DNA from: Pedobacter soli
GTDB lineage: Bacteria; Bacteroidota; Bacteroidia; Sphingobacteriales; Sphingobacteriaceae
NCBI RefSeq assembly: GCF_900101435.1
Contig: NZ_FMZH01000001.1
Location: 434,001-498,000, forward strand
DNA length: 64,000 nt
Reading direction: 5' to 3'
A program made the translations under genes and the position numbers. Shown piece by piece: positions 52,477 to 61,502 of this stretch (the stretch's first letter is position 1; each line of letters starts with the position of its first letter). The notes under the pieces were generated by a model. It was given only the letters and a program-made list of their open reading frames with translations, ran no database searches and was not told where the DNA came from.

Positions 52477-53256
52477 TTATTTAACCAAAAAATGCTTCCT
52501 TACAATTTTACCAATAGCATCAGCCCAGAAACGGCCTAGTGATGCTGCGCCTGTTTTGTTCGGATGCAGATAAAAAGTACCCGCCTGCCCTTTCTCAGGG
52601 ATCAGCTCAGTTAAATGGTGTTTCTTAAAATAAGCAAATGCCTTTTTATCACCCACAAAAACATGTTTAGGTTGGCTTTGCTCGTAGCTTTTAACCAAAC
52701 TATCAATTTTTGGAATATAACTTTGTAAACGAGTTAAACCCTCCTGCAGATATTTGGAGCCATTATAGGTGTTTGGACTATACCATATCGGATGCTGCAA
52801 TATCACTATAGCGTTAGGGAAACCGGCCAATAATTTGTCTACAATTATTTTTACATTTTCAATATAACGATCGGCAGATACCGGCGAACCATGTGGTCCT
52901 TGTATAGCACTATCATTGGTACCCAGTTTAACAGAAAAGATAAGTAAGGCTTTCTTATCGGTAAAGGCGTTAGCCGCCTCTTCTATTTGGGTAAAAGTGC
53001 GTGTTCCAGGCAAAAAATCTAAAGTAGTGTAGCCACTGTGCCCCTGGTTGCTGAAATGAACCTCGCCTATTCCTTTTTGTTTAAGTAGATCAGCAACGGC
53101 ATTAGCCGGCGGAGCTTCTACCGAATTAGCCAATTGTACGCCCTGGGTTATACTGTTACCAATGAAAACAATATTCAGGTTACGCTTTTCGTTCTGCGCA
53201 AATAAAAACGATGTACTAATTAATAATAAAGCTAAGCATACCAGTATTTTCTTCAT
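52477..53256 (-). CDS. SGNH/GDSL hydrolase, secreted
   Basis: A 259-residue protein with signal peptide (ILVCLALLLISTSFLFAQ). The SGNH blocks are present: nucleophile serine in VFIGNSITQG (block I), NQGHSGYTT (Gly block II), KLGTNDSA (block III) and LHPNKTGAASLG (block V histidine). The family removes acyl or acetyl groups from carbohydrates or lipids. A short duplicate of its 3' end lies about 1.08 kb further along at 51395-51456, beyond the ParB-like/HAD pair. Confidence 0.92.
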   Translation of the reverse strand: MKKILVCLALLLISTSFLFAQNEKRNLNIVFIGNSITQGVQLANSVEAPPANAVADLLKQKGIGEVHFSNQGHSGYTTLDFLPGTRTFTQIEEAANAFTDKKALLIFSVKLGTNDSAIQGPHGSPVSADRYIENVKIIVDKLLAGFPNAIVILQHPIWYSPNTYNGSKYLQEGLTRLQSYIPKIDSLVKSYEQSQPKHVFVGDKKAFAYFKKHHLTELIPEKGQAGTFYLHPNKTGAASLGRFWADAIGKIVRKHFLVK

Positions 53257-53301
53257 ATTTGGTTGTGGTTCATTTCGGCTAACCTACAATAAATTAACCA
53301 A

Positions 53302-54585
53302 TTAATTTCCGTAGGGTTCCATTTTTTTTATGATGCTTAAAAGTTCATCTTTTTCCTCGGCTTCCAGTTCAATCATCCCATTAAAAAGGTCAAAAACCAG
53401 ATCGCGCTGATTGGATGCCAATAATAAATCCATTAACCGCACCAATGTTCTTTTTTGGCCGGTGTTTAAGCCACCAAATAATTTCGGTTCAGCTTCATAA
53501 ATGGCTTTAATCAAATTAATCAATTCAGGTTTCCGCTCCTGTTTTTCCCTTTCTGTTGGATAAGTTGGGAATATATCTTCCTGCTCGTAAGCATCAATTA
53601 AACGGTTGGCATATTCTTTTAAAAAAGGTTTACGTTTACTCTTCAGGTATTCGGTAAGTTCTTTGATCAGAAAACGATATTCGGCCGATGACTTTGCAGC
53701 ACCGAATATGGCCACCTGTCCTTCATTTTCGAAACTCTTAAAATCAAAATCTCTAAAAAAGTCACTGTCAATATAAATGCTGTGGAAATAATCGTCGCTT
53801 TTTTTATTGAGCGTGGTGTAATCTTTATAAATTTCCTCTCCACCTGCCAGAAAATAGTATTTAGACAATTCACGGTGCAGGTTATCTTTCCAATGCACAT
53901 ATTTAATCTTAAAATTTACGGCAGTATCGGGATAAAAAACATTAAACTCTTCCAGGCTTTTAATGTTATCGCTAAAATTAAGCGCTTTACCATTTACAAT
54001 AACCGAATAGTTTTTATGCTTGTTCAGCTCAATAAACCAGCAAAACTCGTTAATCAGAAAAGGCAGTACGGTTTCTTCAAGCTCTTGCTGCCCAATGCGC
54101 AGATTAGCAAAAGAAACTACGGTGCCTGTTTGGGCATTTGGGCTTGGAGCTGCAGTAAAATCATGACTATAGCTATTCAACCCTCCGGTACTGATGTATA
54201 TTTCACCATGCCTGAATCCATTTTCGGCCTTGTAGGTAGTGCGCCAGGTAGCATTGTGGGCGAAAGTAAAAAAGGTAAGCCTGCCCACACCATTACGTCC
54301 ATGCATTTTAGAAGTATGCTTTGGGGCAATAATCTGTATGGCTTTTTCCGACTCAAAAAACGGATCGAATTTCTTTTGCAAACGATCGAAATTTATGCCG
54401 TAGCCGTTATCGGCAATATCCAGACTTTCTAAATGACCAAGTGCGTTAGCCACATAATCTATTCGGATGGTATCGGCATTTGCATCAAAACCATTCCAGA
54501 TGTACTCCGCAATGGCTTGTTTCTCATTATAGTTTTTTAATACTTTCTGAATACCTTTTGAGGTAATGTTAACACTTACCGACAT
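53302..54585 (-). CDS. Stand-alone GHKL ATPase (MORC/HSP90-like)
   Basis: The 427-residue protein has the full Bergerat fold at the N-terminus: the N box EYIWNGFDANAD near residues 27-38, G1 ADNGYGI, and G2 MHGRNGVGRLTFF. This matches the HATPase_c_3 type of MORC, MutL and HSP90. The remaining 270 residues include a likely transducer (SFANLRIGQQELEETVLPFL) and a helical C-terminus with no known domain. Stand-alone MORC-like ATPases are common in bacteria and partly linked to DNA or phage defence; the role here is unknown. It has its own promoter motif. Confidence 0.85.
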   Translation of the reverse strand: MSVSVNITSKGIQKVLKNYNEKQAIAEYIWNGFDANADTIRIDYVANALGHLESLDIADNGYGINFDRLQKKFDPFFESEKAIQIIAPKHTSKMHGRNGVGRLTFFTFAHNATWRTTYKAENGFRHGEIYISTGGLNSYSHDFTAAPSPNAQTGTVVSFANLRIGQQELEETVLPFLINEFCWFIELNKHKNYSVIVNGKALNFSDNIKSLEEFNVFYPDTAVNFKIKYVHWKDNLHRELSKYYFLAGGEEIYKDYTTLNKKSDDYFHSIYIDSDFFRDFDFKSFENEGQVAIFGAAKSSAEYRFLIKELTEYLKSKRKPFLKEYANRLIDAYEQEDIFPTYPTEREKQERKPELINLIKAIYEAEPKLFGGLNTGQKRTLVRLMDLLLASNQRDLVFDLFNGMIELEAEEKDELLSIIKKMEPYGN

Positions 54586-54602
54586 AATACTAAATTAATT
54601 AG

Positions 54603-54610
54603 CAAATATA
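54603..54610 (-). promoter_or_regulatory. Candidate -7 promoter motif for the GHKL ATPase gene
   Basis: On the minus strand TATATTTG matches TAnnTTTG exactly, 17 bases before the ATG at 54585. Confidence 0.5.
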
Positions 54611-54822
54611 AAATTAAATTCAACCTGATGAATAATTTTAAGGCTTAAGTTTTACACATGATGCAATTTTGGACGAATCAGTTATGTGCCGGATATCCGC
54701 GTAAATTCACCTCAGCTTAACGGTATTATTCTTTTTTCAGATAAAATTTGGATTTTTTATTATAAAGCTATAATTTCTCCCCTGTAACAGATCATCCCGA
54801 GTGTTTTGCAATGGTTTAATTA

Positions 54823-56409
54823 ATGAGGGCCATATTTATTGTTGTTGCTTTCTGTACAGTAAGCGCCCTATGTAACGCACAACCGGTTGTACAGGTTGAG
54901 GGGCAAAACTTCATCAATTTAGGGAAATCGGCCTATTATTGGTGCGATACTACGGGGAAAACCCCTTTCGAAACGGTAGAAAAATTTAACCGCAAAAAAT
55001 TTACTGCAGGAAAATCGCCTGTTTTTAATGGCGGAACCGATGGTCATGTATGGTGGATGAAATTACGTTTTAGCCGAAAACCTGAAACTACGCCCTACCT
55101 GTTTATTGATTACGCCAGTATTGATACGCTTTGTTTATTTTACCGTGATACTTTGGGTAATGTGCAACATGTGCACTCTGGTATGCTTGGTTTAAAACAG
55201 AATGATGCAGTACTGGGTACCGGATATATCTTTCCATTACAACATACCCAAACGCCGGTAAGCGAAATTTACATCAGGATGCAAACCATGAATACCTTGC
55301 TGGTACCCTTAAAATTAATTACCGAGCCTGTATTAAACCGCGCCCTAACCAAAGATTATAGCGCTCAGCTTATCTACATGGGCATAGCACTCATGATCCT
55401 CATTTTTCACTTGTTTATGTTTGTAATGACCAGGAGCAAGCTTTTTGCCCTGTACATGGCGCGCGTAATATTGTTATTTTTTATTACGATGGTTTGCTAC
55501 CTGCAGGGCTATGGTTTAATGCTTGGTCTGCCCGTAGCAAGGTTTATTTTTTTACATGCCCATTTTTTTATTGCCCTGGGGTACATCTGCACCATTCTAT
55601 TTAACAGCTACTTTTTAAAGTTAAAAAGGCAACTTCCTTTTCTATATCAGGTTTTTAAGATACTCAACATCGCCTGGGGACTGGTTTTAATCTGCTCGCT
55701 ATGGGATGCCAGAAGCATTACCAATGCGCTTACGCAACTGCTGTTTCTGATTACCTCCCTACTGTTTTTATTTAGCAGTATAAAAGTTATTGTAATTCGC
55801 GGTTATGCCAAAACCGCCCCGTTTATTAGTTTTTATGTACTGGGCTGGATTCCTGTAGCATTGGTTTCTATTTATCTTGTGCTCAGCCTGATGGCAATCA
55901 TCCCCTTTCAGTCTTATGCGTTTAACCTGCTTACTTTTGCGGCAATAATTGAAGGTATATTAATCAGTTTAGGGCTTTTCGGACAAAGATTACGACTCCT
56001 TTCGCGCCACAACGCACACTTTCGCCGGCAGCAAATTCTTTTGCAAGAACAAATGGAAGGTTATAAAAAACAGCTCGACGAAAAAAAACTGGCTCCTGTT
56101 GTCCATTTATCACTTAAAGAACTAACTAGCCTTGCACAAACCAGAGATCCGGCATTTATGGAGAGGTTCCGTGAAAGCGAGGCCGCTTTTATACAGGAAT
56201 TATTACGTCTTTCGCCGCAGCTACTGGTAGCCGAACTGGAACTTTGCGCTTACATCCGTTTGTGTTTCGACACCAAAGAAATTGCCCGTGCCTGCCGACT
56301 GAGTGTCCGGGCTGTAGAAAGCCGTAAATACCGTGTACGTAAGAAATTAGGTATCGATGCCGATGCAAATCTGCAAAGCTGGATGCTTGATTTGGCCAGA
56401 ACGTCCTAA
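54823..56409 (+). CDS. Membrane-bound regulator: 7TM-DISM receptor with LuxR-type HTH
   Basis: The 528-residue protein has a signal peptide (FIVVAFCTVSALCNAQ), a periplasmic 7TMR-DISMED2-like domain (about 40-165; VWWMKLRFSR), seven membrane helices (about 185-400), a coiled-coil linker (QQILLQEQMEGYKKQLDEKK) and a C-terminal LuxR/GerE-like helix-turn-helix (DTKEIARACRLSVRAVESRKYRVRKKLG). It combines receptor and DNA-binding protein in one chain, so it must act from the membrane or be released. The ligand is unknown; DISM domains probably bind carbohydrates. It is a single gene. Confidence 0.88.
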   Translation: MRAIFIVVAFCTVSALCNAQPVVQVEGQNFINLGKSAYYWCDTTGKTPFETVEKFNRKKFTAGKSPVFNGGTDGHVWWMKLRFSRKPETTPYLFIDYASIDTLCLFYRDTLGNVQHVHSGMLGLKQNDAVLGTGYIFPLQHTQTPVSEIYIRMQTMNTLLVPLKLITEPVLNRALTKDYSAQLIYMGIALMILIFHLFMFVMTRSKLFALYMARVILLFFITMVCYLQGYGLMLGLPVARFIFLHAHFFIALGYICTILFNSYFLKLKRQLPFLYQVFKILNIAWGLVLICSLWDARSITNALTQLLFLITSLLFLFSSIKVIVIRGYAKTAPFISFYVLGWIPVALVSIYLVLSLMAIIPFQSYAFNLLTFAAIIEGILISLGLFGQRLRLLSRHNAHFRRQQILLQEQMEGYKKQLDEKKLAPVVHLSLKELTSLAQTRDPAFMERFRESEAAFIQELLRLSPQLLVAELELCAYIRLCFDTKEIARACRLSVRAVESRKYRVRKKLGIDADANLQSWMLDLARTS

Positions 56410-56956
56410 ATAACATACAAAAGTATTAGCAGGCGAACCAACATCATTGCCATGTTACACAGACTGCGAACTTTCATTAAATCGCTAAACAACAACAACT
56501 TAATATACCGTGCGTAGAAATGAGTAGCTTAAAAATGCACCTGCCGCATCTTCTTTGTATAAATTCAAATGGCGTACTGGCGGCGCGATGCTGTTTATGA
56601 CCAAACAAACCCTTGTTTATGTCTGAAAGTACCCAACTTTTACCATGTCGGTAGCAACGGTCTTATCCGGGATGATTTGTTACACGACTACCGGCATGGT
56701 TTATTAAATAAACGCTAATCAAGTCAAAACCATATCCACAGATGAAACCCCATTAAGATATCCATTTTATATAACTGAAAAACAGCACGTTAAAAATACC
56801 GCGTAAGAGTGAGTAGATAATAATTTTGATAACTTTTAAATGCGTTATTTCTTTGTCCCAATCTGCTTAATAAAGATTTTAAAACAGATGCTGCGCTTTG
56901 GTGGGCCTGGACAGGGGACGGTCCAGCCTTCCGGAAGCCAGCAAGTAAACTAAACT
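56410..56956. other. 547-base non-coding region with diverged repeat and possible structured leader
   Basis: No convincing gene. Two diverged copies of ATACCG-GCGTA-GA-TGAGTAG sequence lie near 56508 and 56797. A -7-like TAATTTTG (56821-56828) would start a leader of about 125 bases for the next gene. It contains an unusually GC-rich patch (56899-56943) with CTGGAC/GTCCAG arms and a CTTCCGGAAG palindrome, possibly structured RNA. Confidence 0.45.
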
Positions 56957-57274
56957 ATGAAACCAAGTGCCACACCCGCTAAAATTATTGAAAGCATACA
57001 AGAATTTTATAATGGAAAAGAACCAGAAATCATCTATGCTGAGTTAGATATTAATAAAGAATGTTTTGATACCTGGATAAGGGATTTTGGAATTATTGCC
57101 AATGAACTGATGGAACTGCGAGATGAGAACGAGAAACTGCGCCTCATGTTTACCAATTTAAGTCTTGTAAATCAAAGTTTGCGCAGTTCTCTTGATAGCT
57201 TAACCCGCTCCGATTCTAAATTAATTGATCTGCTGATAGAAAAACGAAAGACCGGTAACCTCCGTTATCCCTAA
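56957..57274 (+). CDS. Small HTH/coiled-coil protein resembling IS3 OrfA
   Basis: A 105-residue protein: an N-terminal helix-turn-helix-like region (AKIIESIQEFYNG...ELDINKECFDTWIRDFG) and a heptad-like coiled coil (LMELRDENEKLRLMFTNL). This layout resembles OrfA of IS3-type elements, but no OrfB or inverted repeats are present. It may be a domesticated remnant or a small DNA-binding protein. It is followed by a response regulator after 14 bases, with which it probably forms an operon. Confidence 0.62.
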   Translation: MKPSATPAKIIESIQEFYNGKEPEIIYAELDINKECFDTWIRDFGIIANELMELRDENEKLRLMFTNLSLVNQSLRSSLDSLTRSDSKLIDLLIEKRKTGNLRYP

Positions 57275-57288
57275 AATATATCCCTTAA

Positions 57289-57663
57289 ATGCCAAAAATC
57301 ATCATCTTAGAAAACTACCCGGCAACGCTTGATGCAATTAAAATGATTTTCGAGTTTGAAGGATATGAAGTGTTGGCGCTTTCAGCTCCACAAAATTTAC
57401 ACACACTGGTATCGGATTTTAAGCCTGATATTATTTTAGTTGATGCTTTGCTCGGATTAACAGATGGGCGTTCTATTTGCACCGAATTAAAACTATCTGT
57501 TCATGCGCATATCCCTATCCTGCTAATGTCGTCGCAGATGAATTTCATCAACACTTCACATTTTGCTGTCCATTGGGATGATTATATCGAAAAACCCTTC
57601 GAAATGATCGCTATGGTAAACCGGGTAAAAATGCTGCTCACAAAAAAAGTCGGCCAGGATTAA
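57289..57663 (+). CDS. Single-domain response regulator with altered acidic pocket
   Basis: A 124-residue receiver. The phosphoacceptor D52 (IILVDALLG), S81 and K102 (EKPFE) are kept, but the usual acidic pair after strand 1 is E8-N9 (IIILENYP), so one Mg ligand is replaced. Phosphorylation may be reduced or absent. There is no output domain. It is cotranscribed with the OrfA-like gene, and its stop codon lies inside a long inverted repeat that ends transcription in both directions. Confidence 0.85.
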   Translation: MPKIIILENYPATLDAIKMIFEFEGYEVLALSAPQNLHTLVSDFKPDIILVDALLGLTDGRSICTELKLSVHAHIPILLMSSQMNFINTSHFAVHWDDYIEKPFEMIAMVNRVKMLLTKKVGQD

Positions 57664-57687
57664 AATACTTTAACCCTGGCCGACTTT
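57646..57687. terminator. Perfect inverted repeat spanning the response regulator stop codon
   Basis: AAAGTCGGCCAGG (57646-57658) and CCTGGCCGACTTT (57675-57687), 13 perfect pairs with a 16-base loop, between convergent genes. A bidirectional terminator is likely. The left arm is coding sequence. Confidence 0.72.
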
Positions 57688-57704
57688 CGATAGTAATCTG
57701 TGTA

Positions 57705-58577
57705 TTATCCAAAAAGGTCGCTGCTCAGATAACGGTCTCCCCTGTCGCAGGCAATAAAAACAATTGTTCCTGATTCTAGCTCTGATGCCAGTTTTAATGC
57801 TGCTGCACAGGCTCCACCTGAGCTCATGCCTGCAAAAAGCCCTTCTTCTTTAGCCATTCTACGCGACATTTCAGTAGCTTCTGCCTGCGCAATGTCTATT
57901 ACACGGTCTACCCTTTCTGGCTCGAATATTTTAGGTAAATATTCTTCCGGCCAGCGCCTGATGCCCGGGATGGATGATCCTTCAGTTGGCTGACAACCTA
58001 CAATCTGAATATTGCTGTTTTTCTCTTTAAAATATCTCGAACAGCCCATAATGGTACCTGTAGTACCCATCGAACTTACAAAATGGGTAATCTGACCTTC
58101 GGTATCGCGCCAGATTTCAGGGCCGGTGGCTTTATAATGCGCCATATAATTATCCGGATTGGCAAACTGGTTTAATAAGAAGTGTCCGGGCGTAACTCCT
58201 TTCGCTTCTGCGTAATCGCGGCACTCTTCTATACTCTCCAGCAGCGTTACTTTAGCTCCAAATGCCTCCATGGTTACTTTACGTTCCCTTGTCGAATTGG
58301 CGGGCATTACCAGTTCTATCTCTAAACCATATAAGCTTGCTATCATGGCCAGTGCAATGCCCGTATTTCCGCTGGTAGCCTCTACCAGTTTGGTTTCCGG
58401 AGTTACCTGTCCGCGTTCTATTGCGCTTCTGATCATGTTTAATGAGGCCCTGTCTTTTACACTCCCTCCTGGATTATTGCCTTCCAGTTTGGCAAATACC
58501 CTTACTGCAGGGTTAATATTAAGTTTTTGGAGTTCGGCCATTGGGGTGTTACCAATGAGATCGATTATTCCTGCCAT
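57705..58577 (-). CDS. cysM: O-acetylserine sulfhydrylase, CysM type
   Basis: A 290-residue PLP enzyme. IGNTPMAEL, the Schiff-base lysine in GGSVKDRASLN, EATSGNTGIALAM and SSMGTTGTIMG are all present. The short length and the GRR-like variable loop match CysM rather than the longer CysK. It makes cysteine from O-acetylserine and sulfide (or thiosulfate). It follows cysE by 11 bases, forming a two-gene cysteine operon. Confidence 0.95.
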   Translation of the reverse strand: MAGIIDLIGNTPMAELQKLNINPAVRVFAKLEGNNPGGSVKDRASLNMIRSAIERGQVTPETKLVEATSGNTGIALAMIASLYGLEIELVMPANSTRERKVTMEAFGAKVTLLESIEECRDYAEAKGVTPGHFLLNQFANPDNYMAHYKATGPEIWRDTEGQITHFVSSMGTTGTIMGCSRYFKEKNSNIQIVGCQPTEGSSIPGIRRWPEEYLPKIFEPERVDRVIDIAQAEATEMSRRMAKEEGLFAGMSSGGACAAALKLASELESGTIVFIACDRGDRYLSSDLFG

Positions 58578-58588
58578 ATTATGCTGTT

Positions 58589-59404
58589 TTAACTTGTTTC
58601 TTTATGGTTTCTGATGGTAATTATTGGCGAATGATAAGCGGTAGAAAATGGCTCAATGCTTTCAGTAAGCCAAACATTCCCGCCTACTATACTATCGTGC
58701 CCGATAACGGTATCGCCGCCTAAAATAGTTGCTCCCGAATAAATAACTACACGATCTTCTACTGTTGGATGCCTTTTACTCCCTGCCAGAACCTTTTTAA
58801 CGCTCAAAGCACCGAGGGTTACACCCTGATAAAATTTTACATAACGCCCGATGATACTGGTTTCGCCAATTACAATACCTGTTCCATGATCGATGTAGAA
58901 ATATTCTCCTATGCTGGCCGCCGGATGAATATCGATGCCGGTTTTTGAATGTGCATGCTCGGTAAGTATGCGTGGAACGAGTGGAATGCCAAAATTATAC
59001 AAAAGATGCGCAATGCGGTAAAAACAAATGGCATAAAAGCCAGGATACGTTCTGATCACTTCAAACCTGCTTTGCGCAGCCGGATCGCCCTCATAAATGG
59101 CAGAAATATCGGTGTTAAGGATGCGGTATAACTCAGGTAGTCCGGCAAAAAACTCACCGGCTACATTTTTGCATGCGCTGTTTTTCAGTTTACAACTTGC
59201 CGAGATAATCATAAAAAGCTCGAGCTCCAGGCCTGACACATATTGTTTCAGTGCCGAAATATCAGCGAACTCCTCCCCTGCGTTTTCGGAAAAAATGACC
59301 TTAATCAGCTTTTCTGCCCAATTCGAGATGACTTCGTTTGGTGGAATGTTTGGCTGTTCTAGGGGATTTTTAAAAATATGCTCAAAAAAATGGTCCTCCA
59401 TCAT
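58589..59404 (-). CDS. cysE: Serine O-acetyltransferase
   Basis: From ATG 59404 the protein has 271 residues; GTG 59419 adds five residues, and ATG 59401 is also possible. The N-terminal helical domain is followed by the left-handed beta-helix of hexapeptide transferases, with HAHSKTGIDIHPAASIGEYFYIDHGTGIVIGE and a later ILGGDTVIGHDSIVGGNVW. The DHGTG and ETSIIG elements are as in SAT of the EpsC/NifP type. It acetylates serine for CysM and is first in the cysE-cysM operon. Confidence 0.94.
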   Translation of the reverse strand: MMEDHFFEHIFKNPLEQPNIPPNEVISNWAEKLIKVIFSENAGEEFADISALKQYVSGLELELFMIISASCKLKNSACKNVAGEFFAGLPELYRILNTDISAIYEGDPAAQSRFEVIRTYPGFYAICFYRIAHLLYNFGIPLVPRILTEHAHSKTGIDIHPAASIGEYFYIDHGTGIVIGETSIIGRYVKFYQGVTLGALSVKKVLAGSKRHPTVEDRVVIYSGATILGGDTVIGHDSIVGGNVWLTESIEPFSTAYHSPIITIRNHKETS

Positions 59405-59612
59405 TATTGTTTGCCCCACTAAAATTTGTTTTGTTGATTAACTATATAGATTTAATCGTTAAATGTAAGTTTTGTTTTTTTAATCCTAAACTTAAAGCGC
59501 AATTATTATCATAAAAATTGCGTGTAAATAACATTAAGGCAATTGAAGCCCACCCCAACTAACTTGAATAAGTATTTCGATTTACAAGAATTTATGAGTG
59601 AAGACAGAATAA

Positions 59613-61493
59613 TTAGCTTTTTGGCCATTTGGCCAGTGAAATGGTTTTGGTTCCTCCTGTCTTGAGTTTTTCAGAAGTTAAAAAAACCGATATCGCTTTG
59701 CTGCTGTTGGCAGGTATATCAACCGTAAAACCTACAATAACAGTTCCCGGGTTTGCAGCATCGTAACTGGTAAGCGGAGTTGTAGACCATTGCTTTATAT
59801 TAATCTTGCCTTCGGTTTCTATATGCAAATAGCATTTTTTACCCTCACTGGTTAGTTCGATAGTATTTGCATTTAATACTTTTACTACAGCAGGCGTAAC
59901 CATCGACCAGCGTAAAGTTACGTTTTGCCCACTGGTTTCCACTTCATCGCGGATCAGTACCGTCTTTTTATTAATTATGGCTACCCCTCTTACTGCTTTA
60001 TTTAGCTTATTGGCGTAGAGCGTCTGCATATCAACCACGGCATTCATAAAATTACTTTGGCCGGAGCTGCTGACAAATACTCCTTTTCCATTTACCAGTT
60101 GAAAAGCGCTGTCAACAGTGAGCGTATTGTGTGCCAGGTTATTGTAACGGAATATTTTCCAGCGCTGTGCATCTTGTTTGCTGTTCCATAAATCAATTCC
60201 TTTCGATTCTAATGATTCATATTCCTGCATGCCCAAATCCATAGCCCATCGTACCCCATTCGATTCTATCACAAACGAACCTACATCCATATGGGCATGA
60301 CTGGTAGCCGGAGAACCTCCTTTGAAACCCACAAATGTAGCTAAAGGGTCGGTCCATGAGCTTCGCATTAGCGCTACCGGAGTAGGTCCGTTACCTAGCC
60401 AAAAATTTTGCTGAGGTGCCTGAACATTATTTAAAGAGATATCTTTCGCCCATAAAATAGCCGATGGCAATAAACGGTTGTTTAATAATTTAGGGTTAAG
60501 GAGTTGTGTTTTACTTACCCAGAGCAATGAGGGTGACTTTGACTTCGAGGCAAACCAAAAAAGTGCGGGATTGAATTCTGCTACGGCCCTGCTATCTGAA
60601 TAATTAAAAGGTTTACCAGAAGGCCCGGTCATATTAACCATGTATGCCGCCGTTTGCAGAAAGCCAGGCGCTTTACTTAAACCAAAATCCTGCTTAAACA
60701 CACTTTCCAAGACACTGATTAGCATCACATTAAAAGAAGTGCCATATTCCCAGTAAGCATAACCTTCGGGATAAGCCCCATCGGGTGCGTATTGTTTCAT
60801 GGGCAATACCACACTTTTAATAGCCCGGTTTACCAGTTGGGCTGAAAGTGCAGGGTGTTCATCAAAAGTGGCAATGGCTCCAAAAGTAATCCCCGAATTA
60901 CACACCTGGTTCCAGTTATTGGTAATATTGAGCCAGTTATTGTAGCGCTTATCCATTGAAGGTCTTATACCCTTTTCCAGAATGGCTTGTGCAATTGTAC
61001 GCCGTGTTTCGGGCTCCAAATCATTGTATAGCCAATCATAGCCAATGGCCATCGCCATAGTCATTTCTCCAACATCAAGAAAATGTGAGGGGTTCCAGTC
61101 TGTAAATGCCGAAACAGCAAGCATTTGCTGTGTTGCACTTTGCAGGTATTTTTTGTCGTGGGTTAGCCGGTAGCTATAAGAGAGGTAATAAATTCTTTTA
61201 AGTGCGTCGCGCGATACATCGAGTAGTCTTTTCCCAGTCATAACCCGCTCTAACCTGGGTAGTTTAAGCATTTTATCTGCTCCGGTAATTACAGCCTGGT
61301 GGATTTTCATTAAACCGGCATCGCGGTTAATTTCCTGTGTAATTTGCTTTTCGAGTTCGGCTGAGATGAGCAGGCGCGGATGAACGGGGATTTTAAATGT
61401 AGAGTCGATACTATTGTTTTGCCCGATAGCCATGCTCCAATAAAAGAGCATGGCTACAAAGCAAAAACCTGTTTTGAATGATCGTTTCTTCAT
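59613..61493 (-). CDS. Heparinase II/III-family protein, secreted
   Basis: A 626-residue protein with signal peptide (TGFCFVAMLFYWSMAIGQ). The N-terminal alpha/alpha toroid has MAMAIGYDWLYNDL, NWNQVCNSGI and GAYPEGYAYWEYG. The beta-sheet domain from about 380 has SHAHMDVGSFVI and NNLAHNTLTVD, as in heparinase II/III lyases. The family cleaves uronic-acid polysaccharides or alginate. Some members differ in substrate, so heparin activity is not assured. It begins nine bases after the stop of the cytochrome-type gene and is probably cotranscribed. Confidence 0.9.
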   Translation of the reverse strand: MKKRSFKTGFCFVAMLFYWSMAIGQNNSIDSTFKIPVHPRLLISAELEKQITQEINRDAGLMKIHQAVITGADKMLKLPRLERVMTGKRLLDVSRDALKRIYYLSYSYRLTHDKKYLQSATQQMLAVSAFTDWNPSHFLDVGEMTMAMAIGYDWLYNDLEPETRRTIAQAILEKGIRPSMDKRYNNWLNITNNWNQVCNSGITFGAIATFDEHPALSAQLVNRAIKSVVLPMKQYAPDGAYPEGYAYWEYGTSFNVMLISVLESVFKQDFGLSKAPGFLQTAAYMVNMTGPSGKPFNYSDSRAVAEFNPALFWFASKSKSPSLLWVSKTQLLNPKLLNNRLLPSAILWAKDISLNNVQAPQQNFWLGNGPTPVALMRSSWTDPLATFVGFKGGSPATSHAHMDVGSFVIESNGVRWAMDLGMQEYESLESKGIDLWNSKQDAQRWKIFRYNNLAHNTLTVDSAFQLVNGKGVFVSSSGQSNFMNAVVDMQTLYANKLNKAVRGVAIINKKTVLIRDEVETSGQNVTLRWSMVTPAVVKVLNANTIELTSEGKKCYLHIETEGKINIKQWSTTPLTSYDAANPGTVIVGFTVDIPANSSKAISVFLTSEKLKTGGTKTISLAKWPKS

Positions 61494-61502
61494 TCAGTGC
61501 GT

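Noticed and set aside
56957..57274. Complete IS3-type insertion sequence
   Set aside because: Only an OrfA-like piece is seen; there is no OrfB/DDE frame, no terminal inverted repeats and no target duplication.
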